Shown: piece by piece, positions 23,103 through 32,141 of the stretch
Layout of the letters: each line of letters opens with the position of its first letter
Position numbering within the stretch: the first letter of the stretch is position 1
NCBI GenBank assembly: GCA_964546435.1
Contig: CAZJKJ010000010.1
Location: 12,882 to 76,881, forward strand
Length of the DNA stretch: 64,000 nt
DNA from: CAYNST01 sp964546435
GTDB taxonomy: Bacteria > Pseudomonadota > Gammaproteobacteria > Pseudomonadales > Cellvibrionaceae
Reading direction: 5' to 3'
Translations under genes and position numbers: made by a program
Notes under the pieces: model-generated
Seen by the model: only the letters and a program-made list of their open reading frames with translations
Told to the model about the DNA's origin: nothing
The model's database searches: none

Positions 23103-23900
23103 ATGTGGTGTGCGATAACAGGTGATTATGTTGGAAGTGCCTATGAGGCCGCGCCGCTAAAGGGCTACGATCTGCCTCTGGTGGTAAGGGGTAAGAGCAC
23201 CATCACCGATGACACGGTGCTGCTGGCAGCCTCGGTTGATGCGCTGCTGCATAATCGCAGCTTTGATGAGGCGTATCGGGACTGGGCCGGGCGCTACCCG
23301 GGTGCAGGCTACGGGGCGCGCTTTAGCGCCTGGCTTGGTGGCGCTGCGCCCGGGGACTCCTTTGGTAACGGGGCGGCCGTGCGGGCAGCCCCGATCGGCT
23401 GGATCGCAACAAGCGAGGAGGAGGCGCTAAGGCTTGCGCGGGACTCGGCGATTTGTAGCCACGATCACCCTGAGGCGCTAAGCGGCGCGCAGGCGATCGC
23501 GCTTAGCGTTTACTGCTTACGGGCGGGTCTTAGCCCCGAGCAGCTCGGCGCTAAGCTTCACGCGCAGTTTGACTATCTTCTTTATTTCGATCTGGATCAG
23601 CTAAGTGAGGATTACAGCTTTGACAGCTCGGCTGAGAACACCGTGCCGCTTGCTATCTACATAGGCCTTCAGGCCAAAAGCCATGAGGATTGCCTGCGTA
23701 AATGCCTGCTGGTGGGCGGGGACACCGACACCATTATGACCATGGCCTGTGCGATCTATGAGGCGCGCCCGGCGGCGCTGATCGATCGGGCGATCTGTGC
23801 TCAGGTGCGCCATCATGTGCAGCAGCACTTCCCCGACATTGCAAAGATGATCGATGCGCTGATTGTGCACTGCACCTTGCGCGATGTATCCGGTGAGTGA
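23103..23900 (+). CDS. ADP-ribosylglycohydrolase, 265 aa
   Basis: Removes ADP-ribose from modified targets. The ATG at 23103 has GGAG eight bases upstream. Metal-binding landmarks: N-terminal GDYVGSAYE, ITDDTVLLAASVDALL (first pair of Mg ligands, T-D-D), FGNGAAVRAAPIGW (substrate loop), SHDHPEALSGAQAIA, and VGGDTDTIMTMACAIYEA (second ligand set, D-T-D-T). All key residues of the DraG/ARH family are present, and the length is that of the compact bacterial forms. Target (Arg, Ser, nucleic acid or free ADP-ribose) cannot be told. It is the one clear eraser for the five transferase-like proteins in this window. Confidence 0.9.
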   Translation: MWCAITGDYVGSAYEAAPLKGYDLPLVVRGKSTITDDTVLLAASVDALLHNRSFDEAYRDWAGRYPGAGYGARFSAWLGGAAPGDSFGNGAAVRAAPIGWIATSEEEALRLARDSAICSHDHPEALSGAQAIALSVYCLRAGLSPEQLGAKLHAQFDYLLYFDLDQLSEDYSFDSSAENTVPLAIYIGLQAKSHEDCLRKCLLVGGDTDTIMTMACAIYEARPAALIDRAICAQVRHHVQQHFPDIAKMIDALIVHCTLRDVSGE

Positions 23901-23915
23901 CGGCGGTGAAGTCCT

Positions 23916-23953
23916 GCATTAATGCTAATGTACGCATCCATTAGCATTAATGC
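23916..23953. promoter_or_regulatory. long inverted repeat with nested palindromes
   Basis: GCATTAATGCTAATG (23916-23930) is the exact reverse complement of 23939-23953, with an 8-base spacer. Each arm contains the 10-base palindrome GCATTAATGC. It lies after the glycohydrolase stop and 27 bases upstream of the helicase -35 box. It may be a pair of repressor sites or a terminator; no U tract follows. Confidence 0.6.
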
Positions 23954-23980
23954 GGGATAAGATCGTGATTATCCTGCACA

Positions 23981-24009
23981 TTGACAAAATAATATCATTG
24001 ATATATAAT
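23981..24009 (+). promoter_or_regulatory. perfect consensus sigma70 promoter of the helicase
   Basis: TTGACA at 23981-23986, 17-base spacer, TATAAT at 24004-24009. Such a perfect promoter usually needs a repressor; the inverted repeat upstream is a candidate site. Confidence 0.9.
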
Positions 24010-24037
24010 ATAGCATGAAATAAAAGATGGTATTGAT

Positions 24038-26071
24038 ATGAGACTGAGCGCCGAGCAGGCCGATGCGAGCGAGCACCGCGGAGGGCACGCCCGCATGGTG
24101 GCGGTTGCCGGGTCGGGTAAAACCGAAACCCTGGTGCACTACCTTGCGGGTCTTCTAAGCGCCTCAAAGCGCAGCCCAGAGGTTCTGGTGCTTATGTACA
24201 ATAAGGCGGCCCGGGTCGCGTTTGATGAGCGGTTACGATTGCGCCTTGCGCGGGGGTTGCCTGCGCCGAAAGTGAAAACTCTGCACGCGATGGGCCTTGA
24301 GATCTTAAAGGCCCTGGCACAAAGCGGGCACATTCAGATCTCATCGTTTGAGCCGATGGCAGATATTGTTGTCGATCTTAAGCTCAAAAGTCTTTTTGCA
24401 GAGCATCCTGTAACGCGCGCCGATGCGAAAGAGGAGGACAAGATCCAGGAGTGGGTGGATCTTGCCAGGCACTTTGGCACGATCGCTAAAAGCCGGCTTG
24501 AGCCGCCGCGAATCGTTTTTGACTCGATCTGCGACGACGCCACCAAGGTGCCTGTGGTGCAGGTGTTTGAGCAGCTTGAGAGCTGGCGAGAAGAGCAGCA
24601 GCTCATCGGCTTTGATGACATGGTTTATGATGTCGTTAACTTCTTTAAGAAAAACCCCGCAATAGCTGAGCGCTTTGGCGATCGTTATGATCAGATCCTG
24701 GTCGATGAGTACCAGGACATAAACCCCGTGCAGCACCAGCTTCTGAAGGTGCTGGCAGGTAAGCGCGCCCAGGTGATGGTGATTGGGGACCCGGATCAGA
24801 CCATTTACGAGTTTCGTGGCAGCTGCCCCTCGTTCATCACAACCGCATTTGGCTCGGACTTTACCGAAAGTAAAACCTACGGGCTCACCCGTACTTTTCG
24901 CTTCGGTCACGCGCTTGCGCTGTGTGCGAATCATCTGATACACCATAATCAGGCGCGCGAGCCGCTTTTGACGATAAGCCACTCAAGTGATCTGCAAACG
25001 CGCGTCAAGCTGCGCCAGACCGATGATCACGGGCAGACGGTCGCAGGCGCTATCGCCCGCCTTGGCGCCGCCGGTAAGCCGCTCAAGGACATTGCGGTGC
25101 TCGCCCGGCTATGGTCCTACATCCGCCCGGTGGAGCTTGAGCTTTTACTTGCAGGGATACCCTATTCGATCGACGGTGAGAAGAGCGTGCTGCGCTGTCG
25201 GGAGCTGCGCCCGTTGCTGCATCTGATAGAGATTATGGCAGGGGACTTTAGCGCCCGCACAAAGCGTGAGAAAACTGAGGCGCTGCTTGATCTTATGCGC
25301 TGCCCGGCGGTTCGCATCAAGCAGGTGCAGCTTCGTAAAGTAGCATCGATCTGGTGCGAGAACCTTGATCGTCTCGGTCTTGTCGGCGGGCTCATCGCAG
25401 CGCTCCAAAGCGGCCTTAATGGCTTTCAGCAGGGGCAGCTGCGCGAGCTTGCCGATGGGCTTAGAAAGATCGAGACCGCAGCACCGCTCGGAAAGCGACT
25501 AAGTGCCTACGTGGCGGCAGTCAACTACCAGGGCCGGCTTGAGAGGGATGCGCTCACCCAGGAAAGCGGCAAGGAGCAGGCGCGGGTGGTGCGCGCCTTT
25601 ATCGCGTTTACCGAAAAGATCAGCCTTACCCGAGACCCGATCGAGGTGCGCGATGTGATCGTGCGCATGCAGCAGCAGGCCGGGCAGTCGCGCAGTGACG
25701 GGGTTGCGCTAAGTACCTTTCACCGGGCCAAGGGCCTTGAGTGGGACAGTGTGTTCATTCCCAATGTGTGCGAAGGGCACGCGCCGTATCTTGCGCAAAA
25801 AGGCGCATCATTTAGCCTTGGCGATATCCAGAGCGAGCGCAGATTAATGTATGTGGCCATCACGCGGGCCAAGCGCAATCTTTTTCTGACCGCGCCGTGC
25901 GAGACCGATGAGGACAGCACACCGAGCCGGTTCATCGAGGAGATGCAGATCGGGCAGTCGATCGATCTTGCCCGCCTCATCGACCAGGGCGCTGATCCGG
26001 GCGGTGCTGCGCGATCGCCGATCGCCTGCGAGTACACGAAGGCGATTGGCCGCATTCTCGCTGATCGCTAA
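24038..26071 (+). CDS. UvrD/Rep-type superfamily 1 helicase, 677 aa
   Basis: ATP-driven 3'-5' DNA helicase. Motifs in order: Walker A VAVAGSGKTETL (residues 21-32), QEQQLIGFDDMVYD, Walker B QILVDEYQDINPVQ, motif III GDPDQTIYEFRG, motif IV LTRTFRFGHALA, motif V LSTFHRAKGLEWDSVF and motif VI RRLMYVAITRAKRNLFL. All catalytic residues are intact. It is a little shorter than E. coli UvrD (720) with a trimmed C-terminus. Such helicases act in repair, replication restart and plasmid replication; which one is not deducible. Ends at a bidirectional terminator opposite the gene at 26196. Confidence 0.95.
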   Translation: MRLSAEQADASEHRGGHARMVAVAGSGKTETLVHYLAGLLSASKRSPEVLVLMYNKAARVAFDERLRLRLARGLPAPKVKTLHAMGLEILKALAQSGHIQISSFEPMADIVVDLKLKSLFAEHPVTRADAKEEDKIQEWVDLARHFGTIAKSRLEPPRIVFDSICDDATKVPVVQVFEQLESWREEQQLIGFDDMVYDVVNFFKKNPAIAERFGDRYDQILVDEYQDINPVQHQLLKVLAGKRAQVMVIGDPDQTIYEFRGSCPSFITTAFGSDFTESKTYGLTRTFRFGHALALCANHLIHHNQAREPLLTISHSSDLQTRVKLRQTDDHGQTVAGAIARLGAAGKPLKDIAVLARLWSYIRPVELELLLAGIPYSIDGEKSVLRCRELRPLLHLIEIMAGDFSARTKREKTEALLDLMRCPAVRIKQVQLRKVASIWCENLDRLGLVGGLIAALQSGLNGFQQGQLRELADGLRKIETAAPLGKRLSAYVAAVNYQGRLERDALTQESGKEQARVVRAFIAFTEKISLTRDPIEVRDVIVRMQQQAGQSRSDGVALSTFHRAKGLEWDSVFIPNVCEGHAPYLAQKGASFSLGDIQSERRLMYVAITRAKRNLFLTAPCETDEDSTPSRFIEEMQIGQSIDLARLIDQGADPGGAARSPIACEYTKAIGRILADR

Positions 26072-26113
26072 GCGGCGGCCACTAATGCGCCGCGGCGCAT
26101 TCGGTTACCAGCA

Positions 26114-26144
26114 CAAAAAAAGGCCGCTTTGCAGCGGCCCTTTT
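26114..26144. terminator. bidirectional rho-independent terminator
   Basis: AAAAAAAGGCCGCT pairs with AGCGGCC and CTTTT around a TTGC loop; it lies between the helicase stop and the minus gene ending at 26196. Confidence 0.85.
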
Positions 26145-26195
26145 GTTGCAGCAGGGTTTATTAAAGGCAGCGCAGATAAGGATCATCGACGCCGG

Positions 26196-26507
26196 TTAAA
26201 AATCGTAGTCATCCTCTTCTTCCTCATCGCGGCGCGCCTGATTGTTAAGCCGATCAAGAAGGCTCTCAAAGTGCGTCATCGAATACACCTGGGCGTCCTT
26301 AGCAATGATGCCGGCATCGCGAAGGTGCTGGGCGATCTGGGCGGGGGATCTGACATCGCGCACAAAGCCATCGATGATAAGCTCTTCGGCCTGCTCGGTG
26401 TGAATCTCATAGACGGTGTTGCCGCCTTGATCGCGCACATCGGCGAAAAACTCGCCACGCTCATCAAGGTTAATGTAATAGCCGTAAAATGGGGTCTGGG
26501 CGCTCAT
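26196..26507 (-). CDS. unknown phage/plasmid-type protein, 103 aa
   Basis: ATG at 26507, GGA seven bases upstream. The product opens FYGYYINLDERGEFFADVRD with strand-turn-strand features seen in small phage proteins, then VYEIHTEQAEELIIDGFV, a helix, and ends in a very acidic tail (RDEEEEDDYDF), a possible DNA-mimic or protein-binding end. Function unknown; the resemblance to phage hypothetical proteins is from memory. Confidence 0.7.
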   Translation of the reverse strand: MSAQTPFYGYYINLDERGEFFADVRDQGGNTVYEIHTEQAEELIIDGFVRDVRSPAQIAQHLRDAGIIAKDAQVYSMTHFESLLDRLNNQARRDEEEEDDYDF

Positions 26508-26647
26508 GACAGTTCCATATAATAAATGTAATACTAAATGTAGTTTACGCTAAATCTCATCCATGTAGAACAGCGCAGGCCAGAAAATCACCTCACCAAT
26601 GGCCTCACGAGGCTTTGGCTCGTAAGTGCGACTGCGAAATTATCTTT

Positions 26648-26938
26648 TCACAGCCAGAATGCATGAATCGCAGGCAGCCGGTCATCGCCCCGATCGATCG
26701 CGTGACGGTTCTGCTCAAAGTACCGCTCATAGTGCGCCAGGTGCGCCGCGCAAAAATCCTCAAGCTCCTCCTCGCTCAGGCGCGGCGAGTAGACCGTATC
26801 GGGGTAGGTGGCGCTTTGCGCAAACTGAACTGTGCCATCGGGAAATAAAAGTAGACCGATGCCGCCAAGAAGAAATTCCACCCTGGAAATGGGCGAGCGT
26901 GCCGCAGCGCCATCGGGATCAAAATACACTGTGCCCAT
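26648..26938 (-). CDS. unknown small protein, 96 aa
   Basis: ATG at 26938, no clear binding site. Starts with a strand-rich part (MGTVYFDPDG, VEFLLGGIGLLLFPDGTVQF) and ends with a helix (EELEDFCAAHLAHYERYFEQ) and Trp-Leu. It may form a small beta-sheet/helix fold. No family recognised. It lies between the previous gene and nrdB on the same strand, without an evident promoter of its own, so it could belong to either transcript. Confidence 0.6.
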   Translation of the reverse strand: MGTVYFDPDGAAARSPISRVEFLLGGIGLLLFPDGTVQFAQSATYPDTVYSPRLSEEELEDFCAAHLAHYERYFEQNRHAIDRGDDRLPAIHAFWL

Positions 26939-27012
26939 ATGAATTTATCCATTGTGAGGGCGGCCCCAGGCGCCCGCAAGGGCGGGTGCGCAACCCGGGG
27001 CGGGCCGGATGA

Positions 27013-28155
27013 TTAAAGCGTGATTTTCTTCAGATCTGCCATCGAGACATCAGAGTCGAGCTGTCCGATCAGGTAGGAGATACCCTCATTTTCCTGGTTG
27101 GCATTTTGCACCTCATCGGATTCAAGATAATGCTTCATCCAGGGAAGCGGATCACTTTTTATGTTAAACTGAGGCTCGAACCCGAGCGCCGCCAGGCGCT
27201 GATCGGCGAGAAACTCGGTGTAGCTGTGCAGAATCTGGGTGTTAAGACCAATCATTGAGCCGTCTTTGAACAGGTACTCGGCCCACTGCTTTTCCTGATC
27301 GACCACATCAAGAAAGATCTGCAGGCCCTGCGCTCGAAGCCTTTTAGAGATCTCGGCCATCTGCGGATCGTCTTTACTGTGATGCCACAGATTAAGGATG
27401 TGCTGGGTGCCGCTTAAGTGCAGGTTCTCATCTCGTGCGATCAGCTGAATGATGTTGGCATTACCGATCAGAAGATCCCGCTCGGCAAAGGCGAACGAGC
27501 AGGCAAAGGAGACGTAGAACCGAATCGCCTCAAGTGCATTGATCGAGCACATGGATAAATACAGCCGCTCTTTAAGCAGTGATTCGCTGACCTCGAACGC
27601 AGCGCCATCGACGCTATAGACGCCGGGGCCTGCGGTTTGCAGGAACTGATTGGTAAGGATCACCGCATCAAAATACTGGGCAATGCTTGCTGCGCGCTTA
27701 AGGATCGCGGGGTTAATGACGATATCATCGAATACCGGCCCGGGGCTTGAGAACAAATTGCGCAGTATGTGCGTGTAGGAGCGAGAGTGTATGGTCTCGG
27801 CAAACGCCCAGGTCTCGATCCAGGTCTCAAGCTCGGGCAGTGACACAAGGGGCAAAAACACTGCGTTCACCGAGCGCGCGGCCATCGAATCGATCATGGT
27901 CTGGTATTTTAGATTCGATATGAAGATATGCCGCTCTGCGGCATTGAGCTTTTGCCAGTCGCGGGCATCCTTCGAGACATCCACCTCTTCGGGCCGCCAG
28001 AAAAACGACAGCTGCTTTTCGATGAGTTTCTCAAAGATGGGGTGGCGCTGCTGGTCGTAGCGCGCAACGTTCACGCCATTGCCTAGAAACATCGGTTCGA
28101 GCAGCGCGTTGTTCGGCACTGCGTTAAAAGTGGTGTAGCGCTTGTTAGAGCTCAT
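27013..28155 (-). CDS. nrdB: ribonucleotide reductase class Ia small subunit NrdB, 380 aa
   Basis: Holds the di-iron centre and the tyrosyl radical that starts ribonucleotide reduction. Start at the ATG at 28155. Landmarks: WIETWAFAETIHSRSYTHILRN with iron ligands Glu and His and the radical Tyr (SRSYTHI), and LIARDENLHLSGTQHIL with the second ligand set (Glu, His). The C-terminal tail (QLDSDVSMADLKKITL) matches the part that docks into NrdA. Length equals E. coli NrdB (376). The order NrdB then NrdA on the map means NrdA is transcribed first, with separate promoter-like sequences between them. Its electron partner is likely the glutaredoxin at 47978. Confidence 0.97.
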   Translation of the reverse strand: MSSNKRYTTFNAVPNNALLEPMFLGNGVNVARYDQQRHPIFEKLIEKQLSFFWRPEEVDVSKDARDWQKLNAAERHIFISNLKYQTMIDSMAARSVNAVFLPLVSLPELETWIETWAFAETIHSRSYTHILRNLFSSPGPVFDDIVINPAILKRAASIAQYFDAVILTNQFLQTAGPGVYSVDGAAFEVSESLLKERLYLSMCSINALEAIRFYVSFACSFAFAERDLLIGNANIIQLIARDENLHLSGTQHILNLWHHSKDDPQMAEISKRLRAQGLQIFLDVVDQEKQWAEYLFKDGSMIGLNTQILHSYTEFLADQRLAALGFEPQFNIKSDPLPWMKHYLESDEVQNANQENEGISYLIGQLDSDVSMADLKKITL

Positions 28156-28281
28156 TGAGTGATCCGTCAAAAGTAAGATTCTAAATATCTATTCATCGCC
28201 TGCCAGGCAGGCACACTTCACAATATTATAACATATAATAAATGATATGACATATTGCGGCTGCCAATTTTGGTTAAGCCG

Positions 28282-28301
28282 AAGGCGGCTTTCACCGCCT
28301 T
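28282..28301 (-). terminator. hairpin between nrdA and nrdB
   Basis: AAGGCGG (28282-28288) pairs with CCGCCTT (28295-28301) around a six-base loop, 24 bases after the nrdA stop. No long U tract follows, so read-through into nrdB is possible. Confidence 0.5.
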
Positions 28302-28324
28302 GTACGGGTTTGGGCTTCGCGCAC

Positions 28325-30709
28325 TTAAATTGTGCAGCTGTCGCACGCCTCGCTATCGTCTGCGAATAACTCAGTCGAGGCGGGGGGCTCGGTGAGCGCC
28401 GGCTCTTTGGGGTCTACCTCGACCGCTCTGCCTGCCTCATCCTTGGTGTTCTGGTAGTACAGCGTCTTAACTCCATAGCTGTAGGCCTTCAGCAGATCGG
28501 CCAGCAGCAATGTCATCGGAAGCTTGCCCTCCTTGTAGCGTGATGGCACGTAGTAGGTGTTGGCAGAGATCGACTGATCAACGAACTTCTGCATCACGCC
28601 GACCAGCTTTAAGGCGCCATCGTTATCGGGCAGATCCCAGAGCAATTCGTACTGCTCGCGAAGGCGCTCGATCTCAGGCACCACCTGCTTGATCACGCCG
28701 TCCTTGGATTTTTTCACGCTGACCAGCCCACGCGGCGGCTCAATCCCATTTGTGGCATTGCTGATCTGGGAGGAGGTCTCAGAAGGCATGAGCGCGGTAA
28801 GGGTGCTGTTTCGCAATCCATGCTTTAAGATCGAGGCGCGCAGCGATTCCCAGTCAAGCAGTAACTCCTGGGTGCAGTAGGAGTCGACGGTGCGCTTGTA
28901 GGTATCGATCGGCAGGATCCCGCGGCTATATTTGGTCTCATGGAATTTCGGGCACGCACCGCGCTCGATCGCCAGCCGGTTGGAGGCCTTTAGTAAGTAG
29001 AACTGCAGGGCCTCAAAGGTGCGGTGAGTCAGATTGATCGCCGAGCCGTCAGAGTATCGAGCGCCGTTTTTCGCAAGATAGTAGGCGAAGTTGATCACCC
29101 CCACACCAAGCGGTCGTCGATCCATTGTGGCGAGCCTTGCCGCAGGCACGGGGTAGTCCTGGTAATCGAGCAGGGCATCCAGGGCCCGCACCACAAGATC
29201 GCAACTGTCTTCAAGATCCTCTAATTTCTCAATCGTGCCGAGATTGATCGCACTAAGCGTGCACAGGGCAATCTCGCCTTTCTCATCGAGAAGGTGCTCA
29301 AGGGGCTTGGTCGGAAGCGTGATCTCTACACAAAGGTTCGACATCCGCACCGGGGCAACCTGCTCAACAAATGAGCTGTGGGTGTTGGCATGATCGACGT
29401 TCATCACGTAGATCCGATTAGTGCCTGCGCGCTCACCCATGAACAGGGAGAAAAGCCCAAGAGCCTTAACCCGCTTCTTACGGATCGAAGGATCGTTCTC
29501 GTATTTAACATACAGGCTCTCGAAGCGCTTTTGGTCCTCGAAGAACGCATCATGCAGACCGGGGACATCCGATGGGGAAAACAGCGTAATGTAGTCCTCA
29601 TTCTGCAGGCGCTCATACATCAGGCGGTTTAGCTGCACGCCGTAGTCGAGGTGTCGGATCCGGTTCTCCTCCACGCCGCGGTTGTTCTTCAGAACGAGCA
29701 GCGACTCGGACTCCAGATGCCAGATTGGGTAGTACACTGTGGCCGCGCCTCCGCGAACCCCGCCCTGCGAGCAGCTCTTGATGGCGGTCTGAAAGTGTCG
29801 CCAAAAAGGAATCACGCCGGTATGGGTTTTCTCACCGCCACTGACCTCTGAGCCGAGCGCCCGAATGCGCCCACCACCAAGGCCCACACCTGCGCGCTGG
29901 CTAACGTACTTCACGGCCGCACCGGCCGAGGCTATGATCGAATCAAGACTGTCACCCGCCTCGATGAGCACACACGAGCTGAACTGGCGCGAGGGCGTTC
30001 GAACACCCGACATGATGGGGGTTGGCTTGGAGATTCGAAACAGGCTGACGCTATTGTAGTAGCGCTTGACGTAGCCCATGCGCGTGTCCTTAGGGTAGCG
30101 CGAGAACAGGCACGCGGCGGCCATCATGAACAGAAACTGAGCACTTTCGTAGATCTCGCCGGTGACCCGGTTCTGGAGCAGGTACTTGCCCTTGAGCTGT
30201 GCGATCGCGGCATAGGAGAAATTCATGTCGCGAGAATGATCAATAAAATCATTCATCTTCTCGAGCTCTTCAGTGCTGTAGTCCTCAAGAATCTGATTGT
30301 CATACTTGCCCATTGCCACCAGGGAGCGAACATGATCAAGCAGGTGCGGGGGCTGGAAGCGACCGAACGCACGCTTGCGCAGATGGAACACTGCCAGGCG
30401 CGCTGCGAGGTACTGATAATCCGGGGTCTCGGCGCTGATTAATTCTGCGGCGGAGTTCACGATAGTTTCGTGAATATCAGCGGTGCGGATGCCGCTGAAG
30501 AACTGCAGGTGCGCACGAATCTCAACCTCTGAGACCGATACATTAGCAAGACCCTCGGCCGCCCAGGTGATGACTCTGTGGATCTTCTCAAGATCGAGCG
30601 GCTCAAGGCGACCATCGCGCTTTTGAACCATGATTTGCTTTTCGGCCGCGGCGCTCGACGCGCGATCAGGCCCCTCAGGGCCCTGAATGAAACTGTGATT
30701 GTCGGACAT
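28325..30709 (-). CDS. nrdA: ribonucleotide reductase class Ia large subunit NrdA, 794 aa
   Basis: Reduces ribonucleoside diphosphates to deoxy forms. Start at the ATG at 30709 after an AGGTA; upstream in-frame sequence crosses the promoter. An N-terminal ATP cone (residues 25-115: IMVQKRDGRLEPLDLEKIHR) provides allosteric control. Catalytic residues: Cys246 (RQFSSCVLIE), the radical site MSNLCVEITLP (Cys460, Glu462), Cys483 (ALCTLSAINL), the radical-relay tyrosines near KTLYYQNTK, and a C-terminal redox pair EACDSCTI. All are intact. Longer than E. coli NrdA (761). Forms the enzyme with NrdB at 27013; the dNTP set is completed by ThyA and FolA. Confidence 0.97.
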   Translation of the reverse strand: MSDNHSFIQGPEGPDRASSAAAEKQIMVQKRDGRLEPLDLEKIHRVITWAAEGLANVSVSEVEIRAHLQFFSGIRTADIHETIVNSAAELISAETPDYQYLAARLAVFHLRKRAFGRFQPPHLLDHVRSLVAMGKYDNQILEDYSTEELEKMNDFIDHSRDMNFSYAAIAQLKGKYLLQNRVTGEIYESAQFLFMMAAACLFSRYPKDTRMGYVKRYYNSVSLFRISKPTPIMSGVRTPSRQFSSCVLIEAGDSLDSIIASAGAAVKYVSQRAGVGLGGGRIRALGSEVSGGEKTHTGVIPFWRHFQTAIKSCSQGGVRGGAATVYYPIWHLESESLLVLKNNRGVEENRIRHLDYGVQLNRLMYERLQNEDYITLFSPSDVPGLHDAFFEDQKRFESLYVKYENDPSIRKKRVKALGLFSLFMGERAGTNRIYVMNVDHANTHSSFVEQVAPVRMSNLCVEITLPTKPLEHLLDEKGEIALCTLSAINLGTIEKLEDLEDSCDLVVRALDALLDYQDYPVPAARLATMDRRPLGVGVINFAYYLAKNGARYSDGSAINLTHRTFEALQFYLLKASNRLAIERGACPKFHETKYSRGILPIDTYKRTVDSYCTQELLLDWESLRASILKHGLRNSTLTALMPSETSSQISNATNGIEPPRGLVSVKKSKDGVIKQVVPEIERLREQYELLWDLPDNDGALKLVGVMQKFVDQSISANTYYVPSRYKEGKLPMTLLLADLLKAYSYGVKTLYYQNTKDEAGRAVEVDPKEPALTEPPASTELFADDSEACDSCTI

Positions 30710-30768
30710 GTACCTACCCTTAGTATGCTCAAGGCTCACGAGACTGACGCGAGCTCTATTATACATAT

Positions 30769-30797
30769 AATATAACGTATAATATAAAAGACGGCAA
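30769..30797 (-). promoter_or_regulatory. sigma70 promoter of nrdA
   Basis: TTGCCG at 30797-30792, 17-base spacer, TATATT at 30774-30769, about 60 bases before the ATG. Within the AT-rich spacer a repeated TATAATAT is visible. The remaining 30800-31086 holds no gene I can support; a short open frame on the minus strand around 30900-31015 lacks any start codon. Confidence 0.75.
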
Positions 30798-31086
30798 CAG
30801 GGCGGTTTCAACGTGGTGTATTTAGGCGGGGAAATCCTTCCGGATATGCGCAGGTGGTGGCTTCTTTAGGGTGGGGGCTCGCGTCGCCCCGGGGTGCTAC
30901 TTTCTCAGGAATTCGGACAGGTTCGCGCCTGGAGGCGGGCGGCAGCCCGAGCTTAAGGCAGATCGCCGCCGGATCTGTTCGATGATCTGCGCCGAGGTTA
31001 AGCCCGGGTGCCTTCAGTGAAAAGAGGCGGGATGCGGACCCAGCTCTTTCTCAAGCGCAAGGCCGCTTCGCGCTATGCTTTTTGCC

Positions 31087-31623
31087 TTATTTGCTGCCCA
31101 CCTTCGCCTCAGCCACTTTTTGCAAAAATGGCTCAAATTTTGGGCCAACCGTCGCCTGAGTGCTGGTTCCAAATGAAGACACCGTATATGTGTCGATCGC
31201 ACTTACCTTCATTTTAACCAGCTTTCCGCTGGCGATTTTCTTGAAGTCGCTCAGCGAAATCGATAGCCGCCTGGTCGATCTGCCGCCATAGTCATCGCGC
31301 TTCATGTCTGTGAACTGGCTTACCGCTTTCGCGGTATCGATGATTTCGCCATCGACATTAAATGCCACCGATTGCACCGAGGTGATCCCGGGTGACCCGA
31401 TGGTTAAATAAACCGTATCGGGATGCGATTCAGCCCACTCGAACCCCATCGTGTGGGACACTTCACCCATTTTTGACGCGGCGCTAATCGGGGGCTGCTC
31501 AATGATCACAGCTCCGTCAAAGGGATCAATTTTCGATGAAACCGATGGTGTAAGTGCGCTATTGAGCGCCGCCCCACACCCGAGAAGTAAAGTGGTCATG
31601 CACACAGCCAGCAGAATTTTCAT
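31087..31623 (-). CDS. lipoprotein, 178 aa
   Basis: ATG at 31623 with GAGGA six bases upstream. Residues 1-16 form a lipoprotein signal ending TLLLGCGAA, a good lipobox with Cys at 16. The mature protein is Ser/Thr-rich with several beta strands (PDTVYLTIGSPGI, VQSVAFNVDGEI, KLVKMKVSAID), likely a small outer or inner membrane-anchored beta domain. It has a Lys-rich C-terminus. Function unknown. It is transcribed away from a 518-base non-coding stretch. Confidence 0.75.
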   Translation of the reverse strand: MKILLAVCMTTLLLGCGAALNSALTPSVSSKIDPFDGAVIIEQPPISAASKMGEVSHTMGFEWAESHPDTVYLTIGSPGITSVQSVAFNVDGEIIDTAKAVSQFTDMKRDDYGGRSTRRLSISLSDFKKIASGKLVKMKVSAIDTYTVSSFGTSTQATVGPKFEPFLQKVAEAKVGSK

Positions 31624-32141
31624 TATATTCCTCATGTAAGTATCGGTTGGAGGCCGCAGCGCTCTTAGTGCCGCAGTACGTGGATCATAGCTGGTGAGGG
31701 CCAATGTGCAAAGAAGCTTACAGCGCCCCGATCAGGCAGCACATAGCGTCGCCGATGCACGCCCTGCGCCGCCATGGGCTCTAGGCCCGCTTTGCTGTTG
31801 TGGGGCCGTATATACAGCCATATAGGCGCCGTGACGTGACAGTCATTCGCGACCTTTTAATCGCGCAAACGCAGCATTTGTATTTTTGCGAGCCGACTCT
31901 GGCGCTCACACCCGCAGTGCAATCTTAAATGAGGGTAAAAACGAAGATGGGGCGGTTGAGTGTTTTGACGCGCCGGTGGCGTTTTTTGTGAATCGCCCGG
32001 TATCGATGAAGAAAGCCCTGTTCACGGATAATTTAAGCGGCTGGAATATGGCGCCGCGCCCACCCCTGGCAAACCCTATCGAGTGCAAGTGACTGCCGGG
32101 CGGCAGTGAGGGTTCATCTCTCTGCGTCCATAGGGCGCCCT
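31624..32141. other. 518-base stretch with at most a gene remnant
   Basis: No convincing gene. On the plus strand 31886-32092 reads as protein-like (GAVECFDAPVAFFVNRP, FTDNLSGWNMAPRPPLANPIE) but has only a TTG without binding site, so it may be the tail of a decayed gene. No AT-rich promoter of the window's usual type is present. Confidence 0.45.
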
